The position numbers and the translations under genes are program-made. A stretch of 64,000 nt of DNA, taken from NCBI GenBank assembly GCA_028694155.1, contig JAQUTY010000009.1:41124-105123 (forward strand), written 5' to 3'. Under the pieces are notes generated by a model that worked only from the letters and a program-made list of their open reading frames with translations, did not search any database and had not been told where the DNA came from. Shown piece after piece: positions 17,403 through 25,205 of this stretch. The stretch comes from Eubacteriales bacterium (GTDB taxonomy: Bacteria; Bacillota; Clostridia; Christensenellales; CAG-138). Numbering within the stretch: position 1 is the first letter of the stretch; each line of letters opens with the position of its first letter.

Positions 17403-18065
17403 ATGAATTATTTGCATAAGAACTGCAAGCTTGCCATCGCTGTTCTTGCTGCGTTTTGTATTGCCATGCTGGCATACGTCATCATTGCTCTACGATCCCA
17501 GTGCACATCGGAGGATATTGCCCTGTATTGTGTGAAGATTCCGTTTCTGATGGTGATGCTGTTTGGAAGCATCTATACATACTTTCGGCAAAAGAGCTTT
17601 CACACCCTTGTACTCTGTACGCTGCTTGCAATGTTCCCTCTGTTCTACTCGGCAGTCACATCGGCAAACAACCTCGTTTCTTGGTTCTCAAGACTGGGCG
17701 ATCCGCAGATGCGTACCCTAGAATCATTGATGAACGTCGCCGTCAGAGTGTTCTGGCTGTGCTTCTCAATAGGCGTTGTGTGTACCGTCATCACCTCTAT
17801 GTTAGGCTTTTCCAAGGCAACCGTTGCTCTGTCCGTCACTACCTGCGCATTTGCATTGCTAACCATCGCAAGTATCCTCACAAACCTAGGCAACGCTCCG
17901 TCAACTGCTAAGCTGATTGTGCAATGCGAGTATATGGTGGAGTTCGTAATATTCTCGGTGGCTACTCTTGCCTGTGTGGCGCAATTCTATGTAGGCGACC
18001 ATGACAGCACTCCCATCAAGCGAGCATATGCCTATGACGAGTTAGGCTTTGAAAAAGACGAATAA
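17403..18065 (+). CDS. Membrane protein of unknown function, five predicted helices
   Basis: A 220-residue hydrophobic protein, start set by AAGGAGGAC before ATG and immediate adjacency to the preceding kinase stop. About five or six membrane helices (near 10-30, 42-62, 66-86, 115-137, 142-162, 172-195) and a short acidic tail. No recognised motif. Position as last gene of the CpsB-kinase operon suggests a role in the same surface-polymer system, for example as a membrane partner of the kinases, but nothing in the sequence shows this. Confidence 0.65.
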   Translation: MNYLHKNCKLAIAVLAAFCIAMLAYVIIALRSQCTSEDIALYCVKIPFLMVMLFGSIYTYFRQKSFHTLVLCTLLAMFPLFYSAVTSANNLVSWFSRLGDPQMRTLESLMNVAVRVFWLCFSIGVVCTVITSMLGFSKATVALSVTTCAFALLTIASILTNLGNAPSTAKLIVQCEYMVEFVIFSVATLACVAQFYVGDHDSTPIKRAYAYDELGFEKDE

Positions 18066-18069
18066 ACAA

Positions 18070-18117
18070 TAGTACAAACTGGCCCCCACAGTTCGCCCGG
18101 CAGCAAACGCATTTTTT
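18070..18117 (+). repeat. Intergenic repeat, modules B and C (copy 2)
   Basis: CAAACTGGCCCCCACAGTTCGCCC matches the module at 9010-9033, and TTCGCCCGGCAGCAAACGCA matches 19546-19566 with one change. Confidence 0.5.
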
Positions 18118-18169
18118 CACGCTCAAACGACATGCCGAATAGTATGTATCATCATTTGGAGGTGATAAT

Positions 18170-18496
18170 ATGCCAAATCCCATGCAGCCGTCGCAGAACA
18201 GACCCATGCGGAGCGATCCGCCCCCCTCTCCGCTTTCTTGTGCAATCATTTTGGGCGAGTGCATCCGTGATGAACGTGGCAAGCAGGGCGTGTGCTGCTA
18301 TGTTGGCGCACTGATGGAGCTTCTGCCCTTCCCTCTGGTCGAGCAGATTGCATACAGGCTAAACGTGCCTCTGCCTGAGCCGCCAAAGCCCCTGCCGCCT
18401 CCACCACAGCGTGCTAAGCAGAATGATGGAATGCAGATGAATCAACTGATGCAAATGGTGCGAATGATGGAACAGTTCAAAAAGCCCGGTCGATGA
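18170..18496 (+). CDS. Proline-rich protein of 108 residues, unknown function
   Basis: A 108-residue product with a very strong ribosome binding site (GGAGGTGATAAT before ATG). The N- and middle parts are proline-rich (SDPPPSPLS, PEPPKPLPPPP) and the C-terminus is methionine/glutamine-rich (MQMNQLMQMVRMMEQF), probably a short amphipathic helix. A central segment has a Cys-Cys pair (GVCCYVG). No signal peptide and no family recognised. The strong translation signal supports a real gene. Confidence 0.6.
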   Translation: MPNPMQPSQNRPMRSDPPPSPLSCAIILGECIRDERGKQGVCCYVGALMELLPFPLVEQIAYRLNVPLPEPPKPLPPPPQRAKQNDGMQMNQLMQMVRMMEQFKKPGR

Positions 18497-18858
18497 AAGA
18501 TATTCAGAATCGTTTGACAATGCGCTCTAACGCCAAAAAGGTGTAAGAGCGCTCGAGGGGGGATGAGCGCTCTTACAAGGGGGAGGTAATACATTTAGAG
18601 TTTACAAAGGAGGAAATTGTGGGGGGGAATACAAATCTTCTTTGTATGTACACATAATAACCTGTCAAGTTGACAGAAATAAGTTATAAACGTGAACGAA
18701 ATGCAACATGTGACATTTTTCTCATGTTTTTTGTCGAGTTCTTTCGGCTAATATACTTTTTTTGTTTTTTTACAAAAAAAGGAGGAAATCCTTGCGAATA
18801 TATGGTATGATAATTATGAGCACAGAATCTATATACAGTGCCAGAAGGAGTGGAGTTT
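18497..18858. other. Long gene-free region upstream of hpf with hairpin, palindrome and G-runs
   Basis: No convincing gene. It holds a perfect 12-bp stem GTAAGAGCGCTC/GAGCGCTCTTAC (18543-18554 with 18565-18576) around a G-rich loop; three runs of five to seven G between 18557 and 18626; a ribosome-binding-like AAAGGAGG before a GTG with only 12 codons; the palindrome CTGTCAA-g-TTGACAG (18662-18676); and AT-rich sequence with a TATACT box (18752-18757). It may be a regulatory leader or a small RNA locus. Confidence 0.4.
18731..18757 (+). promoter_or_regulatory. Candidate hpf promoter
   Basis: TATACT (18752-18757) with TTGTCG (18731-18736) upstream at a short 15-base spacing; the -35 area reads TTTTGTCGAG, one mismatch from a Spo0A box. 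About 100 bases before the hpf ATG. Confidence 0.35.
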
Positions 18859-19383
18859 ATGCGTATTTCTATTTCAGGCAAAAACTTGGAGGTTTCTGAG
18901 TACATGCGCGACGTCGCCATCAAGAAGCTATCCAAACTCGAGAGGTTCTTTCCACAGGACACAGAGGTTCAGGTAACATTGTCGGTTGAGAAGAATCGCC
19001 ACATCGTCGAAGTCACAATTCCCCACGAAGGTCGCATTATCCGCGGTGAAGAGGTGTCGGGTGATATGTATGCTTCCATGGACAACGTACTTGACAAGCT
19101 GGAAAAGCAGATTGTCAAGCACAGAACATCATTGAAAAAGGATCTACGAGTCGATGCGTTTGCCCCAGAAATTGAAGATGATGTAGAGGACTACGATAAT
19201 GCGCCGCATATCGTGAGAGTTAAGAGGTTCGATATTAAACCAATGAGTGAAGAAGAAGCCATGTTGCAGATGGAGCTGTTAGGTCACTCATTCTATGTAT
19301 TTCAGAACGCAGAAACAAATCAGCTCAATGTGCTATATATCCGAAAAGATGGCAACTACGGACTGATTGAGCCAAACAACTGA
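18859..19383 (+). CDS. hpf: Ribosome hibernation promoting factor, long form
   Basis: A 174-residue cytosolic factor that binds the 30S decoding centre and dimerises 70S ribosomes into inactive 100S particles in stationary phase. N-terminal domain about 1-95 (MRISISGKNLEVSEYMRD, then KLSKLERFFP and a basic helix) and C-terminal dimerisation domain about 115-170 (IVRVKRFDIKPMSEEEAMLQMELLGHSFYVF), both diagnostic of long HPF. The ATG at 18859 is preferred over an upstream GTG because AAGGAG lies just before it. Followed by a GCAA-loop terminator. Confidence 0.93.
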   Translation: MRISISGKNLEVSEYMRDVAIKKLSKLERFFPQDTEVQVTLSVEKNRHIVEVTIPHEGRIIRGEEVSGDMYASMDNVLDKLEKQIVKHRTSLKKDLRVDAFAPEIEDDVEDYDNAPHIVRVKRFDIKPMSEEEAMLQMELLGHSFYVFQNAETNQLNVLYIRKDGNYGLIEPNN

Positions 19384-19396
19384 GCGTAAAGTAACA

Positions 19397-19420
19397 AGAG
19401 AAGGTCGCAAGACCTTCTCT
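19397..19420 (+). terminator. Terminator hairpin after hpf, copy 1 of 2
   Basis: AGAGAAGGTC-GCAA-GACCTTCTCT, perfect 10-bp stem with a GCAA loop. The expected T-tail is replaced by TCAGACTGTAAAAAAC. The same 24 bases occur at 19647-19670 with a full T-tail. Confidence 0.65.
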
Positions 19421-19646
19421 TCAGACTGTAAAAAACCTATGGGTGCGGGGCGTGAGCCCTGCTGCATAAGTTCCGGCTTCGGCGGCATGTACGCCGAAAC
19501 GGATGAAAAACAAGATTTTTCGTTCTTTTCGGGCTTTTCGCCCGGGAGCAAACGCAGTTTGCGAAAGAAAAGCCTGTATTCTGGCGAAAAAGGTTCGAAA
19601 CCTTACAACTTGTTATTAAGGTTTCGAACCTTTTTTGACAAGCTGA
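19421..19646. mobile_element. MITE-like element inserted in the hpf terminator
   Basis: About 226 bases lie between two identical 24-base terminator hairpins. Left end TTCAGACTGTAAAAAA and right end TTTTTTGACAAGCTGAA form imperfect inverted repeats (the right end reads TTCAGCTTGTCAAAAAA in reverse). Inside are module A (GGGGCGTGAGCCCTGCT), module C (TTCGCCCGGGAGCAAACGCA) and a 19-bp perfect stem. No gene inside. A transposase-free palindromic element is inferred; the flanking copies would be the target duplication or a recombination scar. Confidence 0.4.
19587..19636. terminator. Bidirectional 19-bp terminator-like hairpin
   Basis: A perfect 19-bp stem, AAAAAGGTTCGAAACCTTA (19587-19605) with its complement at 19617-19635, A-run on one side and T-run on the other, so it could end transcription in both directions between convergent hpf and the desulfoferrodoxin gene. 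Confidence 0.65.
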
Positions 19647-19676
19647 AGAGAAGGTCGCAAGACCTTCTCTTTTTTT
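19647..19676 (+). terminator. Terminator hairpin, copy 2 of 2
   Basis: Identical to 19397-19420 but followed by TTTTTTT, probably the original hpf terminator end. Confidence 0.7.
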
Positions 19677-19709
19677 GTCAAACAAGTTGACAAGCCTGAA
19701 TCGGAGTAG

Positions 19710-20099
19710 CTAAATTTCCTTAATCCACAAGCCGTGCTTGTTGCAATATGCAAGTGCGGCAACAGGTTCATCATCGAGAAGCGCAAAGCAAGCATCGCTG
19801 TCATCTCCCGGCTTTAGATGCTTTTCCTGACCTCCGTTTGCTGTCGCCAAATAAATCCACTCGATATAGTGATCTTCGTCCATTGGGTGTGGCAGGGCCC
19901 CGATTCGTACCTTGCCAAGGTTGCCACTTCCAACTTTTGTAATCATGGGGATGTGCGTTGTAGTAGAAGCGTCTTCACAGGAATTGGCAACCAGCTTCTC
20001 AATGGGTTCGCCGCAGCAAGTGATTTTCTCACCGGAACCCTTGACGGTATAAATTATGCTGCCACAGCAATTGCATCTGTAAAATTCGTGTCGTATCAT
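19710..20099 (-). CDS. dfx: Desulfoferrodoxin (superoxide reductase)
   Basis: Non-heme iron enzyme that reduces superoxide to peroxide in anaerobes. The 129 residues show an N-terminal rubredoxin-like/desulforedoxin knuckle (FYRCNCCGSIIY ... TCCGEPIEKL) and the superoxide reductase domain with iron-binding histidines in HIPMITK and HPMDEDHYIEW and the Cys/His pair in YCNKHGLW near the end. The N-terminal site appears to keep Cys pairs, so both iron centres may be present. ATG 20099 is preferred: GGAGG lies eight bases upstream, whereas an upstream GTG overlaps that site. Confidence 0.9.
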   Translation of the reverse strand: MIRHEFYRCNCCGSIIYTVKGSGEKITCCGEPIEKLVANSCEDASTTTHIPMITKVGSGNLGKVRIGALPHPMDEDHYIEWIYLATANGGQEKHLKPGDDSDACFALLDDEPVAALAYCNKHGLWIKEI

Positions 20100-20198
20100 T
20101 TTTAGCACCTCCTTTTTTTAATTCTATCACAAAAAAAAGCAAAATGAAATAGATAAAAACGCTTAACATATACGGTTATTACATGTGTTACTATCTAT

Positions 20199-21479
20199 TT
20201 AGAAGAGATCGGCCGTTTCTTCGCTGTTATCATAATAGCATCTATCTACCTGAACCAACAGCCGAAGCACCCTAAGATTGTTCCGCTTCAGTATTGTCAC
20301 CGTCAAATCCTCAAAAACAAAGCTCTCGTGCAGCTTTGGGTAGCCGCCCAGCATCTCTACTGCCCAGCCGCCAACAGTGGCATTGTCGTCATCAATCTTG
20401 TCAATATCCTTCTCAAACTCATCAAAGAAGTCCTCCAGGCGCATATCTCCGTCCACCTCAAAGGTGTTCTCGTCCAAGGATATGAACTCATCTACCACTT
20501 CGTCCGATTCGTCCCAAATGTCGCCAACCAACTGTTCAAGCACGTCCTCCATGGTGAGTATACCCATTGTGCCGCCGTACTCATCGGTGACAATCACCAA
20601 ATGCTGCTTGTTCTTTCGCATCAGGTTGAGCACATCGGGAAGCGGCATGGTCTTATGCACAAAGATTGCGGGCATGAGCAGAGAGGAAATATCCAGTTGG
20701 CTTGAATGAACCATGTGCTTATATAGATGATTGAGATGAAGTATGCCAACGATGTTGTCGGGCGTTCCCTGATAGACCGGCAGGCGGGTGTATGGCGAAG
20801 CAAAGCATATCTTCATCTGCGTGTCCCTGTCATCGTCAAGATCAAGAGCAACCAAATCCACGCGCGGAGTAATCACCTCGTATGCAAGCACATCGTCAAA
20901 GTCGAGTGCGGACTGCAATAGATCGCAGGCATCCTCGTCCATTACTCCCTCCTCCTCAACCGTTTCTAAAATGGTCTCAAGATCATCCTCGGTAACGGAG
21001 GGAGCAGGCGTGGCATCATTATTCTTGCGTTTGAGCTTCGATATGAGCTTTTGCAATTTATCAAACACAAACGTTATGGGCCAAAGTACAAAAATTATAC
21101 CCCTAAGTGGCAGTGCTATCAGCCTTGTGAACCATTCCGCAGTAGCGGACGCAATAATCTTTGGCAGTACCTCGCCAAAGGTGATGATAAGTATGGTCAT
21201 TATTCCTGATGCAACCCATGCGCCGCTTTCGCCCATGAGGTTCACCGCAATCACAGTCGCCACAGACGATGCAAGTACATTTGCCAGATTGTTGCCGATC
21301 AATATGCTGATAAGTGTGCGTGAATACTGAAGGCGTATTTTGTAGGCAAGTGCATACAATCCCTTCTTCTGTTCGGCAGCCAGCTTGAGTCTAAGCTCGT
21401 TGACCGTGGAATACGCCGTCTCGGCTGCAGAGAAGAATGCAGAAATGAACAGGCAGATTACAATTATTATGTAATTCAT
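20199..21479 (-). CDS. CNNM/CorC/HlyC-type CBS-domain membrane transporter
   Basis: A 426-residue membrane protein of the DUF21 (CNNM) family, implicated in magnesium/cobalt efflux and membrane ion balance. N-terminal DUF21 with about four helices and the motif FFSAAETAYSTVNELRL (about 14-30); a CBS pair (about 205-330, including ILTMEDVLEQLVGDI); and a complete C-terminal CorC_HlyC domain (about 345-420). Its ATG overlaps the stop of the upstream paralogue by four bases (ATGA), so the two are coupled and may form a heteromer. Confidence 0.85.
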   Translation of the reverse strand: MNYIIIVICLFISAFFSAAETAYSTVNELRLKLAAEQKKGLYALAYKIRLQYSRTLISILIGNNLANVLASSVATVIAVNLMGESGAWVASGIMTILIITFGEVLPKIIASATAEWFTRLIALPLRGIIFVLWPITFVFDKLQKLISKLKRKNNDATPAPSVTEDDLETILETVEEEGVMDEDACDLLQSALDFDDVLAYEVITPRVDLVALDLDDDRDTQMKICFASPYTRLPVYQGTPDNIVGILHLNHLYKHMVHSSQLDISSLLMPAIFVHKTMPLPDVLNLMRKNKQHLVIVTDEYGGTMGILTMEDVLEQLVGDIWDESDEVVDEFISLDENTFEVDGDMRLEDFFDEFEKDIDKIDDDNATVGGWAVEMLGGYPKLHESFVFEDLTVTILKRNNLRVLRLLVQVDRCYYDNSEETADLF

Positions 21480-22522
21480 GCGTTCACCCCCTCATCGTCC
21501 TCATCGTATATCTCACCGACAAGTTCCTCAAGAATGTCCTCAACGGTAATAATGCCAAGCACATTCTTTTGATTATCACGAACAATAGCAACGTGGGTTT
21601 TGCTTTGTGACAGCTTTTCAAGCAGCTCGTCTATGGGCATATCTGCTCTTACAAACTGTGGTTTATCCATCACACGATACAGAGGCAGCTTACCCTCACG
21701 TTCGATGTAGGCTTTTAGGTATTTTCTAATCTGTATGACGCCCACTATATCGCCATCAGCGTCCAAAACGGGCAATCTGCTATGAGCGCAGTCCTCAATG
21801 ATTCGCACAACCTCGCCAGAGGGCATGTCGGTGCGCACGGTCAACACTTTGTCCCAAGGCGTCAACACTTCCAAAACGGTTGTGTTCTGAAATTCGAGTG
21901 CGGATTGCATCAGCTCTGTCTTTTTTTCGTCAATCGCTCCCTCGCTGTTTGCCGTCTCAATGATGTCGTGCAGCTCATCCTCCCTAACGGTGATGTCCTC
22001 CTCCATATTCTTTTTGAAGGGCTTCTTTGCTAGCTCTGCAAGTTTTGAGTACAAAAAGCACACGGGTGAAAGAACTCGCATCAAAAGAACCAATGCGCCC
22101 GATACGCCCAGCGATGCTCTCTGGCTAGACTCTGCCGCAAAGGTCTTAGGTATCATCTCAGCAAAAAAGAACAGTGCCACGGTGGTAACGGCAGTAGAAA
22201 TACCTACCGCACCATCACCCCATAAGCCCGTAACAAGCAAGGTTGCCAGCGTTGCGCAGCCAATGTGCATGATATTGGTTCCGATAAGTATCGTGGTTAT
22301 CGCCTTATCAAAATGATCTAGTATGTATAAAACACGCTTCGCCCTCTTGTTTCCATCGTCTGCATAGCTCATCATTCGTATGCGATTGACGGAGGAGAGT
22401 GCGGTCTCGGCGGCGGCAAAAAATACAGCGCCGAGCATGAGAATAACAAAGAATAACACCAGTGCAATAGGACTGCCAGAATCAGGTATTATAGGACTGC
22501 CAGGGTCAGGACTACTGTCCAA
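21476..22522 (-). CDS. CNNM/CorC-type CBS-domain membrane protein lacking the C-terminal domain
   Basis: A 348-residue paralogue of the next gene: DUF21 membrane domain with FFAAAETALSSVNRIRM (about 34-50), then a CBS pair ending at TVEDILEELVGEIYDEDDEG. The CorC_HlyC domain present in its partner is missing, which is a shorter but known arrangement. The start is TTG at 22522, with GAGGTGG seven bases upstream; no ATG fits. N-terminal residues before the first helix are Pro/Ser/Asp-rich (DSSPDPGSP). Confidence 0.82.
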   Translation of the reverse strand: MDSSPDPGSPIIPDSGSPIALVLFFVILMLGAVFFAAAETALSSVNRIRMMSYADDGNKRAKRVLYILDHFDKAITTILIGTNIMHIGCATLATLLVTGLWGDGAVGISTAVTTVALFFFAEMIPKTFAAESSQRASLGVSGALVLLMRVLSPVCFLYSKLAELAKKPFKKNMEEDITVREDELHDIIETANSEGAIDEKKTELMQSALEFQNTTVLEVLTPWDKVLTVRTDMPSGEVVRIIEDCAHSRLPVLDADGDIVGVIQIRKYLKAYIEREGKLPLYRVMDKPQFVRADMPIDELLEKLSQSKTHVAIVRDNQKNVLGIITVEDILEELVGEIYDEDDEGVNA

Positions 22523-22645
22523 GAAAAAACCACCTCACAATAAGATAATATGTAGAGTATAGCAGAAGTGTACAAAAAATGCAATACACCTTGAGAACAT
22601 TTCATCTTTGGCTAGCATAGACTGTATCGAAAGGATGGTAGCACA

Positions 22646-22852
22646 ATGGATATTCGCGATATTTACCAAAGCAATCAGGGCAAAAGCGAGGACGAGCTGA
22701 TGAGCGAGCTTGAAACCATGACCCGTGAACAACGTGCAAGCGGCGAAATGGACAATTCTAAAATGGAGGAGATCTACGAGATGCTCTACCCCATGCTCTC
22801 CGAATCGCAACGCGCAAAAATGCGAGAGGTAATACGCAGGCTAAAGGAATAG
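22646..22852 (+). CDS. Small charged helical protein of 68 residues, unknown function
   Basis: A 68-residue, strongly charged, probably all-helical protein (MDIRDIYQSNQGKSEDELM ... ESQRAKMREVIRRLKE) with AAAGGATGG before ATG. It lies alone between minus-strand genes. No membrane helix, Cys or known motif. The even charge pattern suggests a soluble helical hairpin. Function unknown. Confidence 0.65.
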   Translation: MDIRDIYQSNQGKSEDELMSELETMTREQRASGEMDNSKMEEIYEMLYPMLSESQRAKMREVIRRLKE

Positions 22853-22910
22853 ACCTGCTTGTATATAATCAATGGAGACTCAATCAATCGAAGTATGACC
22901 AAATATTCGT

Positions 22911-23993
22911 TTAATAAGCGTCCGTGAGCGTAAATGCACCTTCATTTCCGTCACGCTGTCTGCCATAGTACGGTGAGTAGACATATGCGCTTATGCTGCG
23001 ATCTTTTGGGTCAAGGGTCAGCATGGTAACATAGCCTAAGCCGTGTTCCTTGTCCTCTTGGAAATTGAACATGAGGGTGTTGACATACCTATCGGGTATG
23101 TTGTCGCCATCATCGTCATAATAGTCGAGCTTCTGTTGGCTCTCACGGTAATGACCGCAAAGCACAAGACGCACGTTGGGGCATTTTGCCACGACATTCT
23201 TGTGCAAGCGTGAGCCCGGCCCGGTGAACGTGCCGTCACTTTCCAAAACGCTGTGTGACACAATGATGCCTACACGCTGGGGATATGCGTCAAAAACGGA
23301 GCTTGCCCACTCATAGGTAGCAGTCTTATCTATTCCCCAGCTTATTCCCACCACGACAAAGTCGGTTCCGCCTGCTGAAAACAGGGTGTATGAAGCTGCG
23401 CCGTCCAGATAGGTCTGCCCGTCCTTCAGGGTGGCTAAAATGCTGGGTTGGCTCAAAAAAGAGCTGAAGCTCTCATTGTCTCCGCCTGCTTTAATATCGT
23501 GATTTCCTGCAACAATGAGTGACGGATACGCCCCAACAATAGGCTCCAGAGCAGTATTGGCAGTCTCCCACTATTCCTTGGAATAACCATTATCGGTGAC
23601 ATCTCCGGAGTGGACAAACAACTGCACATTGTACTCAGCGGCACTTGCCATTATCCAATCGGAAACAGAGAAAAACACATCGGGAAAATGCAGCGTGTAG
23701 TTCTGCGTATCGGACAGCCATGCAATTGAAAACGGTGTCGGCACAGGCGTATTGGTTGGTTCGGGCGTGGGTGTAGGCGGCGGAGTATGCGTTGGCGTTT
23801 GGGTTACAGGCTCGATGGTCAGCATATCTTCAGCCAAGATATCTATTGATATTGGCTCGTGTGTCACGGGTGTCGGCGTGTCCGTATTCACCAAGGTGGC
23901 GGCTTGCTCATTTTGCGAGCAGCCGAGCAGCAATAGAAAAGCGAGCAGGCATATTATCGTGATAGTATGTGCTTTCAACGCTTTACCTCCCAT
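22911..23993 (-). pseudogene. Exported calcineurin-like metallophosphatase, interrupted by one TAG
   Basis: A lipoprotein-type phosphoesterase. The frame starts at 23993 with a signal peptide and lipobox (LLLLGC), a Thr-Pro linker, then metallophosphatase motifs: WLSDTQNY (metal site 1), VHSGDVTDN (site 2), a TAG at 23571-23573, then without frame change IVAGNHDIK (GNHD), IIVSHSV and LVLCGHYRE. The intact paralogue at 58593-59618 has a His in YERHW where the stop falls, and aligns throughout. A CAG-to-TAG or similar change would explain it. The first part alone lacks most of the active site. The start overlaps the upstream dockerin gene by 11 bases. Confidence 0.8.
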
Positions 23994-25197
23994 TGTAGCT
24001 GTACTGGGTGGTGACAGTTATTCCGCTTTGAGATATGGACACATGAATGTTGCCGTGATAGGCAGTTCCAAAGAGCTTGCCTGTGGGGTTCTGCGTGGAG
24101 TTCCAAGTAAGTCCCACATCTCCAAGACGGGCTATTGTGGAGCTGCCGGGCCAATTATAGGCGTTCGCTGTGACTGACGCAATCGCATATGTGGGCGAGA
24201 GCGCCGCAAGATATTCCGCACTTGAGCTACCGTTGGAGGTGTGGTGCGCAACCTTGTAAATGTCAACGTCAATCTGATTGGCACTGTATCGATTGAGAAT
24301 TTCTGCTTCGATGTAGCTTGTGGCATCGCCCGTGAGCATAATCGAATAGCCGGCATAGCTCATTTTCATCACCAAGCTGGTGTCGTTCCAATCGTATGCC
24401 AAGTAGTTTGGGTCGGGCCAAAGGACATCTATATCAACCTCGCTGTCCCATGAGGTGAGCTTGTCAACGTTGCTCGCCGTTGTAACATAGTAGGTGGGGA
24501 AGGTTTGCATTGACAGAACATTGGTAATCGTCTGATAGGTTGAGGAGGTAGTGTTGACATTCAGTCCCGAACCGATGAACGAGCCAAACGAATAGTCATT
24601 AAATAGATAGTTTACAAAGCCGTTGGTATGGTCGGAATGTGCGTGCGAATACACTCCTATGTCAAAGGAATCAATATCCAACGAGTCAAAAAGCTCATAC
24701 ATCTGCACCTTAGCATTGACGCCATGATCGTTGTTGCCACCGTTTGAAGAATCAATGAGCATCGTTTTTCCGTTTGGAGAAATGATGAGTATGCTGTCGC
24801 CAAATCCTACGTCAATCATATATATATCCAAGCTGCCCTCGGCGGTCGGCGTTGCAGTTGGCGTTGCAGATGGCGTTGGGGTTGGTGTTGCGGTTGGCGT
24901 TGCGGTGGGCGTTGCAGTCCCTTCGGGCGTGTGAAAGCCGTCAATGAGATGAACAATCAATCGCAATATCGCCGCAGCATCGGCCGAATCGGTCGAGCCA
25001 TCGAAATTGACGTCGCCAGCCAACAGCTGCTCGTTGGAAAATGTTTCGAGCATGACAATGTGGCGAAGCACGGACGCTGCATCCGCTGAGGTCACATCGC
25101 CCGATCCGTTCACATCGCCCAAGTCAAGTGCCGTTGATTGACCTGCCAGCAGGAATATTAACGACAATGATAAAATGAATGCCCAAAACCTCTTCAT
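23983..25197 (-). CDS. Dockerin protein with ComEC-type metallo-beta-lactamase domain
   Basis: A 404-residue exported protein: signal peptide (1-23), a type I dockerin with two calcium-binding repeats (GDVNGSGDVTSADAASVLR and GDVNFDGSTDSADAAAILR, about 26-88), a Thr-Pro-Ala linker (about 92-120), and a metallo-beta-lactamase fold like that of ComEC and related exported hydrolases (MIDVGFGDSILI, SHAHSDHTNG, LTGDATSY, KVAHHTSNGS). The substrate is unknown; phosphoester cleavage is likely from the fold. AGGAGGTGCG precedes ATG, eight bases after the prfB stop, so it is coupled to secA-prfB. No cohesin is visible in the window, so the anchoring partner is elsewhere. Confidence 0.85.
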   Translation of the reverse strand: MKRFWAFILSLSLIFLLAGQSTALDLGDVNGSGDVTSADAASVLRHIVMLETFSNEQLLAGDVNFDGSTDSADAAAILRLIVHLIDGFHTPEGTATPTATPTATPTPTPSATPTATPTAEGSLDIYMIDVGFGDSILIISPNGKTMLIDSSNGGNNDHGVNAKVQMYELFDSLDIDSFDIGVYSHAHSDHTNGFVNYLFNDYSFGSFIGSGLNVNTTSSTYQTITNVLSMQTFPTYYVTTASNVDKLTSWDSEVDIDVLWPDPNYLAYDWNDTSLVMKMSYAGYSIMLTGDATSYIEAEILNRYSANQIDVDIYKVAHHTSNGSSSAEYLAALSPTYAIASVTANAYNWPGSSTIARLGDVGLTWNSTQNPTGKLFGTAYHGNIHVSISQSGITVTTQYSYNGR

Positions 25198-25205
25198 CGC
25201 ACCTC

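Noticed and set aside
18132..18314. Alternative plus frame starting before the proline-rich protein
   Set aside because: The frame at 18170 has a strong ribosome binding site; the other has none.
23571..23573. TAG reassigned as a sense codon in this organism
   Set aside because: pgcA, tmk, gntR, the ECF sigma factor and the M23-like gene all end in TAG and housekeeping genes have none inside, so TAG is a normal stop.
22911..25197. Split of the metallophosphatase as two genuine genes
   Set aside because: The second part has no RBS or start near its first Met, and the same frame runs on across one stop.
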